In this document: positions 7,045-13,900 of the stretch, piece after piece
Layout of the letters: each line of letters begins with the position of its first letter
Numbering within the stretch: the stretch's first letter is position 1
Assembly: GCA_017421145.1 (NCBI GenBank)
Contig: JAFOTA010000141.1
Coordinates: forward strand, 1 to 18,840
Origin: Treponema sp.
GTDB taxonomy: Bacteria; Spirochaetota; Spirochaetia; Treponematales; Treponemataceae
Direction: 5' to 3'
Length of the DNA stretch: 18,840 nt
Notes under the pieces: model-generated
What the model saw: the letters and a program-made list of their open reading frames with translations, nothing else
Told to the model about the DNA's origin: nothing
Database searches by the model: none
Translations under genes and position numbers: made by a program

Positions 7045-7404
7045 ATGGAAAATAATGAAAAGACCAACGAGCAGAAGGCAATGGAAATAGCCCGGCTCAT
7101 GGAAGACGGAAAGGGACTTGATGTCAAGGTGATCGACGTTTCGGAACTGAACAGCTGGACAGATTTCTTCGTGATAGTGACCGTTACGAGCAGCGCGCAT
7201 TGGCAGGGACTCGCCAGGGACATAAAGGAATATATCGGCAAGAACGATATGGAAGTGCACAAGACTGTACGCAAGGATCCGCATGGGGATGACTGGAACC
7301 TCATTGACCTTGGGCCTGTGGTCGTCCATCTCATGTCGAAGGATGCAAGGGAATTCTATGACCTTGAAAAGCTCTGGCACGGCGGAAAGGTGCTCATGGG
7401 CTAA
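7045..7404 (+). CDS. rsfS: Ribosome silencing factor RsfS
   Basis: This 119-residue protein matches the RsfS/Iojap family. Family blocks are the early DVKVIDVSELNSWTDFFVIVT, the SSAHWQGLARDI segment, and the C-terminal DWNLIDLGPVVVHLMSKDAREFYDLEKLW. RsfS binds ribosomal protein L14 on the large subunit and blocks subunit joining when nutrients are scarce. The ATG has an AAAGGAAAG ribosome binding site. It is the last gene of the translation cluster, which begins with two large-subunit proteins and includes the assembly GTPase Obg. A bidirectional terminator follows about 20 bases after the stop. Confidence 0.96.
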   Translation: MENNEKTNEQKAMEIARLMEDGKGLDVKVIDVSELNSWTDFFVIVTVTSSAHWQGLARDIKEYIGKNDMEVHKTVRKDPHGDDWNLIDLGPVVVHLMSKDAREFYDLEKLWHGGKVLMG

Positions 7405-7421
7405 GGTTTTCCGATGCATTA

Positions 7422-7463
7422 AAAAAGCCCCGTTTTCTTGTTGAAAGCAGGGCTTTGTTTTTT
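7422..7463. terminator. Bidirectional terminator between rsfS and the acidic-protein gene
   Basis: AAAGCCC (7424-7430) pairs with GGGCTTT (7450-7456). There is a T run after it on the plus strand and an A run before it, which serves the minus strand. It separates two convergent genes. Confidence 0.8.
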
Positions 7464-7480
7464 TATTTCAAGACAGGATT

Positions 7481-7786
7481 CTAGAAATCCTCGTCTTCGT
7501 CATCATCGATGTTGTCGTATTCGTCGTCGCTGTCACCATAGATGTCGTCTTCAAAATTTCTCCGGCGGTTGTCATATCCGTCTTCAATTTCCTGGTCGTC
7601 GAAAGGCTCGTCGTAGTCGTCGTCATCTTCGGGGAATTCATCCTCGAAATCATCATCCTCGAAATCGTCGTCCTCGAAATCGTCGTCTTCCGGATTATCC
7701 AGATCATCTGACTGGTAATCATCATAATCTTCGTCAAAAGAAAATCCGGATGCCTCGATATCCAGAAAATCATCGTCATCGAACAT
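7481..7786 (-). CDS. Hyperacidic Asp/Glu-rich small protein
   Basis: No family is recognised. The 101-residue protein has 42 Asp and 15 Glu (56% acidic), a single basic cluster of three Arg (74-76), and no Lys, His, Cys or Trp. Aromatic residues, mostly Phe and Tyr, recur every few residues, and FEDDD is repeated three times (37-51). It should be disordered at neutral pH unless bound to metal or a basic partner. It looks like a real gene: AAGGAG lies six bases before the ATG, it has a plausible promoter of its own, and it ends at a terminator shared with rsfS. There is no signal peptide, so it is probably cytoplasmic. Possible roles are a DNA or RNA mimic, a chaperone for basic ribosomal proteins, or a cation buffer; all are speculation. 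Confidence 0.75.
   Translation of the reverse strand: MFDDDDFLDIEASGFSFDEDYDDYQSDDLDNPEDDDFEDDDFEDDDFEDEFPEDDDDYDEPFDDQEIEDGYDNRRRNFEDDIYGDSDDEYDNIDDDEDEDF
7641..7685. repeat. Three tandem 15-bp repeats inside the acidic-protein gene
   Basis: Units at 7641-7655, 7656-7670 and 7671-7685 share the TCCTCGAAAT core and differ only in synonymous positions. They encode the FEDDD repeats on the minus strand. Confidence 0.85.
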
Positions 7787-7845
7787 GAAACGCTCCTTGC
7801 AAATGTTTGCTTTTTCAGCCTCAGGACGGGGCCGAATTTTTATAG

Positions 7846-7874
7846 AGATTAAATGCTACGCGGTATTTTGTCAA
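7846..7874 (-). promoter_or_regulatory. Possible promoter of the acidic-protein gene
   Basis: On the minus strand, TTGACA (7869-7874) is followed after 17 bases by TAATCT (7846-7851), a weak -10. It is divergent from the flaA promoter 25 bases away. Confidence 0.4.
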
Positions 7875-7898
7875 GGGATATGCAAATTCGGTTTTTGT

Positions 7899-7927
7899 TT
7901 GACAAACGGCAAATAGACAAATATAAT
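7899..7927 (+). promoter_or_regulatory. Distal flaA promoter, sigma70 consensus
   Basis: TTGACA (7899-7904), exactly 17 bases, TATAAT (7922-7927) is a perfect housekeeping promoter. The start would be near 7934, about 240 bases before flaA. The strength suggests either high constitutive flaA transcription or a separate small RNA. Confidence 0.85.
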
Positions 7928-7933
7928 GGAACT

Positions 7934-8120
7934 GCTTGCAAAACTCTGTTGATTCTGTGAGCTGCCTTAAAAGACCTCTTTCAGATGTTTTTTGGGGCGG
8001 AGGACCGGCGGCTTCCAGCATATTTAGTGATGAATGGTGGGGGATAGGGCTGTTCGAGAGCTTGGTTTTCGGACAAGCCTGCGGGATTGGCGCTAAAGAT
8101 TTACCGAATTCATGCCGATA
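7934..8120 (+). promoter_or_regulatory. Structured leader or small RNA upstream of flaA
   Basis: The transcript from the sigma70 promoter has no credible coding sequence but folds into two strong stem-loops. One pairs 7962-7974 with 7988-8000 (13 pairs including G-U). The other pairs 8047-8058 with 8068-8080 (12 pairs with one bulged A at 8075). No known riboswitch, 6S, tmRNA, SRP or RNase P signature was recognised. No terminator precedes flaA, so it is read as a leader, though a processed small RNA is possible. Confidence 0.45.
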
Positions 8121-8121
8121 A
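8094..8121 (+). promoter_or_regulatory. Proximal flaA promoter, FliA (sigma28) type
   Basis: TAAA (8094-8097), 16 bases, then GCCGATAA (8114-8121) matches the flagellar sigma28 consensus with a perfect -10. The start would be near 8128, leaving a leader of about 50 bases with the AAGGAG site of flaA. It fits a late flagellar gene. Confidence 0.65.
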
Positions 8122-8176
8122 AAAGTCAAACGGTTCCGTGTAATAACAGGGAAATTTACAATTCAAGGAGAATTGA

Positions 8177-8884
8177 ATGAAAAAAGGCGTAGTCATTTTA
8201 GGTAGCCTTGTTCTTGCGCTCGCATTCTGCATTCCTGCAGTAGCACAGCCAAGTGCGAAGGCTGTAGAGACAATCGTTATCGATAATTTCGATACACCGG
8301 ATGAGATGGATTGGACTTGGGGTGTTCGTGCCAGCCGCTTTGTTGCTGAAGGATATCCTATCGTAAAGTCTTTTGAGGGAATCCCGAATTCTCTTCGTCC
8401 ATATCACAAGGATTCAGACCCGGCAGCCCAGGTTTTGGGAGCTAAAGTTGCTTTTGACCGCAAGGGTGACAACTGGTTTGAAGTTTATCCGCAGGCATCA
8501 GAGGAAGAGGCTCATGAAATCCCGTTCATCGGCACTGTTACTCAGATTGATTTCTGGGTCTGGGGTGCAAACTACAACTACAGGCTCGAAGTCCTTATCC
8601 GCGATGCAGACGGACGCGTTCACGTTCTTCCTGCAGGCAGCCTGATGTTCCAGGGATGGAGAAACATCGTAATCAATGTTCCTACATATATCCGCCAGCA
8701 TTCTCGCCTCCGCTCAGGACGTCCTAACCTTACGTTCGTAGGATTCAGGATCCGCACTGATACAAGCGAAGCTGTCGATGATTATGTAATCTATTTTGAT
8801 CAGTTGAAGTATACAACGAACACTCTGTCTAATGTCTATGACGGTTACGACCTGAAAGATGCAGATTTCGGTGACAAAGAATAA
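8177..8884 (+). CDS. flaA: Flagellar filament outer layer (sheath) protein, FlaA family, first copy
   Basis: This 235-residue secreted protein has a signal peptide (residues 1 to about 24, cleaved near PAVA-Q). The start is fixed by AAGGAG six bases before the ATG. The mature part shows FlaA family features: IVIDNFDTPDEMDWTWGVRAS near the N terminus, VLGAKVAFDRKGDNWFEVYP, TQIDFWVWGANYNYRLEVLIRDADGR, GWRNIVINVP, and VGFRIRTDT...YVIYFDQLKY at the end. FlaA proteins coat the FlaB core of periplasmic flagella in spirochaetes. The length resembles the shorter treponemal paralogs (the adjacent T. pallidum pair) rather than the longer FlaA1. It is followed 21 bases later by a second family member, and transcription probably starts at two promoters upstream. 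Confidence 0.9.
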   Translation: MKKGVVILGSLVLALAFCIPAVAQPSAKAVETIVIDNFDTPDEMDWTWGVRASRFVAEGYPIVKSFEGIPNSLRPYHKDSDPAAQVLGAKVAFDRKGDNWFEVYPQASEEEAHEIPFIGTVTQIDFWVWGANYNYRLEVLIRDADGRVHVLPAGSLMFQGWRNIVINVPTYIRQHSRLRSGRPNLTFVGFRIRTDTSEAVDDYVIYFDQLKYTTNTLSNVYDGYDLKDADFGDKE

Positions 8885-8905
8885 TAAGAAGAGAGGCGGT
8901 ACAAA

Positions 8906-9622
8906 ATGAAAAAATTAAGCGTAGCTATTATGGCACTCGCAGTTCTTGCTGCCGGTGCATTTGCACAGAGCCTTTCAGATCCTGATGCTTCAAACATCGG
9001 AAACGACAGCGCTCGTCAGGCTCTCCGTGAAGTAAGCGTAGACCGTTTTGAGCGTGAAGGCTCATGGACTGTGCATATTTCTCCGGACTACGGTGTTATG
9101 TCAGGCAGTCTTTTTGACGGTGGTCCTGCTGCAAAAGAACCGTTGGAAGATTCAGGCAATCAGGAAATGGAAGATTCAAAGGTCTTTGGTGCAAAGGTTG
9201 AATTCTTCCGCCGCGGCGTAAACTCATTCTTCATCAAGGCAGCACGCCCGATTGCAATTGAAGGAATCACAAAGACTGTTTCTGTATGGGTCTGCGGACG
9301 CAACATGCCTCATGACCTGTGGCTCTTGGTTCAGGACTACAACGGAAACAACTTCGAAATCTGGGTCGGAAACCTTGAGTTCTCCGGCTGGAAGAAGATG
9401 ACGACAGCAATTCCTCCTTCACCGGACGGCGAGCATGGAATCATCCAGTCAAGCGTCTACTACGGAAACAAGCCTGGTCTTCGTATCGTGGGATTCCGCG
9501 TGGACTGCAACCCGATGGATGCACAGGGTTCATACTACATCTACATGGACGACCTCCGTGCCGTTACAGACCTCTATGATGTAGAGAACCGCGATCCAGA
9601 CGATATGGATGATGCGTGGTAA
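8906..9622 (+). CDS. flaA: Flagellar filament outer layer (sheath) protein, FlaA family, second copy
   Basis: The 238-residue paralog of the preceding gene has its own signal peptide (cleavage near GAFA-Q, residue 20) and an AGAGGCGG ribosome binding site. Shared blocks are VFGAKVEFFRRGVNSFFIKAARP, ITKTVSVWVCGRNMPHDLWLLVQDYNG, FSGWKKMTTAIP and LRIVGFRVDCNP...YYIYMDDLRAV. The mature N terminus differs and the tail ends in an acidic DPDDMDDAW. It is probably co-secreted to the periplasm and assembled with the first FlaA on the flagellar sheath. The two genes form an operon, closed by a strong terminator. Which treponemal FlaA number each corresponds to cannot be settled by eye. Confidence 0.9.
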   Translation: MKKLSVAIMALAVLAAGAFAQSLSDPDASNIGNDSARQALREVSVDRFEREGSWTVHISPDYGVMSGSLFDGGPAAKEPLEDSGNQEMEDSKVFGAKVEFFRRGVNSFFIKAARPIAIEGITKTVSVWVCGRNMPHDLWLLVQDYNGNNFEIWVGNLEFSGWKKMTTAIPPSPDGEHGIIQSSVYYGNKPGLRIVGFRVDCNPMDAQGSYYIYMDDLRAVTDLYDVENRDPDDMDDAW

Positions 9623-9645
9623 TATCCTTGGATAGCTAATATAGC

Positions 9646-9679
9646 GGCCCCCTGTTGTTTTTCAGGGGGTTGTTTTTTT
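9646..9679 (+). terminator. Terminator after flaA operon
   Basis: CCCCCTG (9648-9654) pairs with CAGGGGG (9663-9669), extended by two G-U pairs, with a T run to 9679. Confidence 0.92.
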
Positions 9680-9712
9680 ATGCAGATTTTTTCCGGCTTC
9701 TTTCAGTGATGC

Positions 9713-9741
9713 TTGACATAAAAGCCGTTATGGAATATCAT
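9713..9741 (+). promoter_or_regulatory. Promoter of first tRNA-Gln
   Basis: TTGACA (9713-9718), 17 bases, TATCAT (9736-9741). The start is expected about seven bases before the mature tRNA 5' end. Confidence 0.8.
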
Positions 9742-9754
9742 ATTATTTACACAT

Positions 9755-9825
9755 TCCCCGATTGTGTAACGGTAGCACTTCAGATTCTGGTTCTGACTGT
9801 GGGGGTTCGAGTCCTCCTTGGGGAA
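9755..9825 (+). tRNA. tRNA-Gln (anticodon CTG), first copy
   Basis: A complete cloverleaf is visible. The acceptor TCCCCGA pairs with TTGGGGA, the D arm is GTG/CAC, and the anticodon stem TCAGA/TCTGA holds the loop TTCTGGT, giving anticodon CTG for CAG codons. The T arm is GGGGG-TTCGAGT-CCTCC and the discriminator is A. CCA is not encoded. It has its own promoter and terminator. Confidence 0.95.
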
Positions 9826-9831
9826 CTTTAG

Positions 9832-9858
9832 CCCGGACAATAAGGTCCGGGTTTTTTT
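9832..9858 (+). terminator. Terminator after first tRNA-Gln
   Basis: CCCGGAC (9832-9838) pairs with GTCCGGG (9845-9851), followed by seven T. Confidence 0.92.
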
Positions 9859-9891
9859 ATGAAAATCTATTTGATATTTTGCATTTTGCTA

Positions 9892-9920
9892 TTGACACAT
9901 CAAAAGATTTTTTATATTAT
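9892..9920 (+). promoter_or_regulatory. Promoter of second tRNA-Gln and tRNA-Glu
   Basis: TTGACA (9892-9897), 17 bases, TATTAT (9915-9920). It should drive both tRNAs downstream, which have no terminator between them. Confidence 0.8.
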
Positions 9921-9935
9921 AGCCATACATTGCAT

Positions 9936-10006
9936 TCCCCGATTGTGTAATGGTAGCACTTCAGATTCTGGTTCTGACTGTGGGGGTTCGAATCCTCCTT
10001 GGGGAA
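9936..10006 (+). tRNA. tRNA-Gln (anticodon CTG), second copy
   Basis: Identical to the first copy except for one base in the D loop (C to T) and one in the T loop (G to A). The anticodon loop is again TTCTGGT, anticodon CTG. CCA is not encoded. It is followed seven bases later by tRNA-Glu, probably on one transcript. Confidence 0.95.
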
Positions 10007-10013
10007 TAAACTT

Positions 10014-10086
10014 GGTCCCTTCGTCTATCGGTTTAGGACGAGAGATTCTCAATCTCTAAAGATGGGTTCGACTCCCGTAGGGACCG
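10014..10086 (+). tRNA. tRNA-Glu (anticodon CTC)
   Basis: The acceptor GGTCCCT pairs with AGGGACC, the D arm is GTC/GAC, and the anticodon stem AGAGA/TCTCT holds the loop TTCTCAA, giving anticodon CTC. The T arm is ATGGG-TTCGACT-CCCGT and the discriminator is G. CCA is not encoded. Confidence 0.95.
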
Positions 10087-10094
10087 CTTGTAAC

Positions 10095-10129
10095 GGCTCT
10101 GTTTCGTATTCTCGGAACGGAGTTTTTTT
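10095..10129 (+). terminator. Terminator after tRNA-Glu
   Basis: CTCTGTTTC (10097-10105) pairs with GGAACGGAG (10114-10122) over nine positions with two G-U pairs, followed by seven T. Confidence 0.88.
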
Positions 10130-10155
10130 ATGTCCGCCGCATAAATCATAAATAT

Positions 10156-10187
10156 AAAAAAAAGACCGCCCGTTGAAAGGCAGTCCT
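10156..10187 (-). terminator. Terminator of the DUF2059 gene
   Basis: On the minus strand, GACTGCC (10179-10185) pairs with GGCGGTC (10164-10170), followed by a run of eight T (plus-strand A run 10156-10163). Confidence 0.85.
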
Positions 10188-10241
10188 TAGTGTTTTCATC
10201 CGCGTGTTTTCAGAAGAATCTTTCCGATGGCCTTGGTAGCC

Positions 10242-10718
10242 CTAATCTTCAAAATCTTCATAATCGAGTTCTGAAAGAATTTCGATGATCTCTTCGCTTA
10301 ATTTTTGACCAAGCTCTGCACCGGCTTCCATGCTTTCTACCAGCATCTCAGGTGTTGCCTGAGTCAGTTTTTTTCCTACGGGTGATTCATAGAACTTGAT
10401 TATCTGCTTCAGGTCGCTTATGGTCAGATGCTTTTTGTAGATCGGCTCATAAATGTCCAGCAGATTGTCCGTGTAGATTGCATCAAAACGCTCGTCAAAA
10501 ATCTCCCAGACTTCTTCGGGCATGTCCGGCATGAGTTTCCTGTAAAGATCGAGCATCTGTGATTTTGCTGTGCTGACGTTTGCCGTGGTGCCGGTAATTT
10601 CAAGGTACTGCTGAAGAACGCTTCTGTAAGTTTCCTTTTCCTTTGCGGCTGCAGATGTAAGTCCTGCAAGTGCAAGAGCCAAAGTCATGAGAAGAACTTT
10701 TCCCAAATTTTTTTTCAT
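10242..10718 (-). CDS. Secreted DUF2059 family protein
   Basis: The 158-residue protein has a clear signal peptide (residues 1 to about 25, MKKNLGKVLLMTLALALAGL then SAAA) and no lipobox Cys, so it is probably periplasmic. The mature part is helical and resembles DUF2059: a Tyr/Leu-rich first helix, MPEEVWEIFDERFD, then YEPIYKKHLTISDLKQIIKFYESPVGKKLTQATPEML, the most conserved family block. It ends in an acidic helix. Function is unknown in the family. AGGAGG lies seven bases before the ATG. It is divergent from the giant transglutaminase-like gene, and the two share a control region of about 275 bases, so related regulation is possible but not shown. Confidence 0.82.
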   Translation of the reverse strand: MKKNLGKVLLMTLALALAGLTSAAAKEKETYRSVLQQYLEITGTTANVSTAKSQMLDLYRKLMPDMPEEVWEIFDERFDAIYTDNLLDIYEPIYKKHLTISDLKQIIKFYESPVGKKLTQATPEMLVESMEAGAELGQKLSEEIIEILSELDYEDFED

Positions 10719-10746
10719 CGTATTCCTCCTAAGAAATATCTGGCTT

Positions 10747-10775
10747 AGTATATAATAAAAACAATCTTGTGGGAA
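10747..10775 (-). promoter_or_regulatory. Possible promoter of the DUF2059 gene
   Basis: On the minus strand, TTCCCA (10770-10775) is followed after 17 bases by TATACT (10747-10752), giving a leader of about 20 bases with the AGGAGG site. Confidence 0.45.
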
Positions 10776-10838
10776 CTGCGTAACATGCTGATTCAGAATG
10801 CCGTGTATGATTTCCCGGATGCATGGTTTTCAAAAAAA

Positions 10839-10868
10839 TTGACAATATTGCTGACCGGATAGTATAAT
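10839..10868 (+). promoter_or_regulatory. Promoter of the giant modular protein gene
   Basis: TTGACA (10839-10844), 18 bases, TATAAT (10863-10868): both boxes are perfect. The start near 10875 leaves a leader of about 120 bases, which holds a small reading frame (10927-10980). Confidence 0.75.
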
Positions 10869-10926
10869 TTCTTGAAGTAACCTGCTGATTATTTCTATGT
10901 TATATTCTCAGGGAGTCGTAAAAATC

Positions 10927-10980
10927 ATGGCGGCTGATGTGGATTTTACTCAGTTGCTTTTTTTGTGCAGTTATTTATAG
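10927..10980 (+). CDS. Possible 17-codon leader ORF
   Basis: ATG to TAG encodes MAADVDFTQLLFLCSYL. GGGAG lies 11 bases upstream, a loose ribosome binding site. The stop abuts the GGAGAGGAG site of the next gene, so termination here could couple to its translation. There is no codon signal suggesting amino acid attenuation. Real translation is doubtful. Confidence 0.2.
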   Translation: MAADVDFTQLLFLCSYL

Positions 10981-10993
10981 GAGAGGAGAAATT

Positions 10994-13900
10994 ATGAACT
11001 TAAAAAAGCGTTTTTATCTTTCATTGATCGTGCTTTCGTTTTTTACATGCGGCGTTTTTGCCCAGACAAATGCGGATGTCATGTTTTCAAGGAATGCAAA
11101 ATCATCTGTCACTAAATATGACGAGATAGACAATTATGTAAAGTCGCTGAGCATCCCGGTGTCCATGAGCTATAAGGATGCGGTGACAAAGATTACGGCA
11201 AAATCAAAGACCGACAAGGAAATGGCAAGGGCAATCTTTGACTTCCTTGCTTTCAACATAAGCTACAACACGGCAAAAGCAAAAACAGGAACAACATATA
11301 TTACGGGAAGCCTCGATGATTATTATGCCGGAATAGCGCGTGAGACATGGAACGACAGAAACGGTGTGTGCGAGGGATATTCACGCCTGTGCTGCGAGCT
11401 CTGCAAGGTTGCCGGACTGGACTGCGAGTATGTGTCAGGATACGACAAAAAATATCTCCATACATACGGAAAAAGTTACGGAAATCACGGATGGAACATA
11501 ATCCATCTTTCAAGCGGAGACATTTTACTTGACGCTACATGGGGAGCAGGAGACACAAACGGTGACACCTTCACACGAAAATTCAAGGATGCATGGTTTG
11601 ATGTGGATCCTTATGTCATGATTTTCAGCCACTTCCCGAAAGATTCAAAATATCAGTGCCTTTCACCGGCCGTCACGCAGGCAAAATTTGATTCTACGCC
11701 GCGCATCGATCCGTCCATATATATGGCTGGAGTCACAGGAAAGGAGCTTTACCAGTTCTTTATGACCCACAACAAGGCATGGTATTTCAATGAATACAGC
11801 TCATTCATCAATGCAGTAAAAGACGGCGGACTTGTAATCAATAAGATTCCTCTTTCCGCAAATCTTAAGCAGAACACGGAATATACATTCAATATGACTT
11901 TCCCGTCATCCGAGCGTTATTATATTTCAGTCGACGGCGATTGGGTTTATTTGACAAGCGGAAAAGATGCCAAAGTAAAGCCTACAAAAACCGGACAGCT
12001 TGCGATTTACAGGATGGGAGCAGGAAGCTCCGGCGGTAATACGGGAATCTTATATTATAGTGTCAATGCATCCAACACATTTGCATGGGAAAATGCAGCG
12101 TCTTCCGCAAACAGGGCGAATACAACTCTTCCGCTGGATATCCGCTCATCAGGCTCCGGCACAAACAGAAATAACGGCGGTAATTCAAACAATAACGGCA
12201 ACGGAAACTCAAACAACAACAATTCAAACAATAATAACAACTCAAACAATAACAGCGGCGGCTCAAATCAGCTCATCACATCGTCAGGACTCAAGCTTTA
12301 CAATGCCGCGAACCTTGCTAAAACCGAGTATACTCTGCTTGACGGAACCAAGGTTAACAATGTCGGAAACGGAAAGACAAAGGTTCTTGTATTCTTCAAG
12401 ACCAGCTGCACAAACTGCCGCTCAACGACGACAAGCATAGGAAAGTCCTACGACAAATTCAGCGGAATCGACATCTATGAGATGGAAGTACAAAGAGCCG
12501 ACAAGACCGCGGCACAGAATTATGCTAAAACCTATGATCCTTCAAAGAAAATAAAATTCTCCTATGATACAAGCGGTACCGTAAACAACAGCTCAATGTG
12601 GAACTACATGTACAGCGTTGGATACAGGAAGCGGGGAGAGAGCATAACATTGCCGGTCGTAGTTTACATTGATGCGAACAACAAGCTCCAGTATATTGAG
12701 AGCGGAAGCGGAATCACGGCGGACAAAATCCTTTCGCATGTAAAGGAGATTGAGGCTGCAACAGGCACGTCACGTTCCTCAAACACGGGCGGAAATACCG
12801 GAAACAACGGCAATGCAAACAACGGCGGAAATAATAACAATTCCAACTCAGGACAGCTTGTAACGGCATCCGGTCTCAAGCTTCTTAATCTTCCGAACAT
12901 TGATAAAGCAGAATATACCCTTCTTAGCGGCGGAAAGGTGAACAACGTCGCAAATGGAAGGACAAAGGTTCTTCTTTTCTTCCAGACTACATGCTTACCT
13001 TGCAAGTATCTGACAAGATCAATTGCAAATTCCTACAGCAGGTTCAGCGGAATAGACTTTTATGAAGTAGAAGTCTCTAATGCAACCGTGCCGGAGATTC
13101 AGTATTATGCCAAAACCTACGATCCGTCGGGAAAAATAAAATTTGCTTATGGTGACAGAAATCTCGAGGCCAAGCCCTTGTTTAACTATCTGTACAGCAT
13201 CGGGGAAACAAAAGCGGGAACTCCTACCATAGTCTACATTGATGCGAACAACAGGCTTCAGTATCTTGAGGCTGACGGAAGAATCACCGCGGATATAATC
13301 CTTGCGCATGTCAAGGAGATTGAGGATGCCGTAAAAAAGTACGGTTCCACAAACCCCGGCAGCGGAAACACAAACAATAATACAGGAAACAATACAAACA
13401 ACGGAAATTCCAACGGCAACACAAACAACGGCGGAAGTACGGTCAACGGAAACGGATCAAATTCCGGCGGCAATTCAAGCGGAAATAATAATTCAAACGG
13501 AAACAGCGGCAATAACAACAACGGCAGAAACTCAAATAACGGAAACGGATCAAATTCCGGGGGAAATTCAAACGGCGGAAAGAACTCTGCTCAGAAGCTG
13601 AATTCAAAAGGTCTTCCTTATGACCCTGATGCAGTGATCGACAGGTCAAAAGACGGGGTTGTAATTGACGGGTTCTATGTATTTTTCAACACAAAATTTT
13701 CGTACGCATACTTCAGGGATGCGGAAACTCATATGAAAAACTATGGAACCTATGACTACAAGGAGCAGTACTGGATTGGACACAACCTAGAAATTGACAC
13801 GGCGGAAATCCACCTTGAGAAGCTGTACAAGAAAATTGATCTTTCAAAGACTACCCTCGGACGTGACGAAAAAGGAAAATGCGTAGGAGCAGTCTGTTAT

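Noticed and set aside
7641..7685. Tandem 15-bp units as a CRISPR or binding-site array
   Set aside because: They are in phase with the acidic protein and encode its FEDDD repeats; there are no spacers.
7438..7788. Arg/His-rich and Thr/Met-rich open frames overlapping the acidic-protein gene
   Set aside because: They are other-frame readings of the GAC/GAT-rich coding strand; only the acidic frame has a ribosome binding site.
7934..8120. 6S RNA, tmRNA, SRP RNA or RNase P RNA as the identity of the flaA leader
   Set aside because: No long rod with central bubble, no tRNA-like end with CCA, and none of the conserved SRP or RNase P motifs. The GTTCGAG at 8052-8058 is explained by a longer stem.
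7821..8129. Open frames on both strands (7821-8129 minus, 7936-8121 plus) in the flaA leader
   Set aside because: There is no ribosome binding site, no recognisable protein, and they overlap two clear promoters and stem-loops.
9762..10059. Short open frames reading through the tRNA genes
   Set aside because: They are translations of the two tRNA-Gln copies and their flanks; the cloverleaf structure explains the sequence.
10937..10993. Longer N terminus of the giant protein from position 10937
   Set aside because: It includes the GGAGAGGAG ribosome binding site and would bury the signal peptide, which starts cleanly at ATG 10994.
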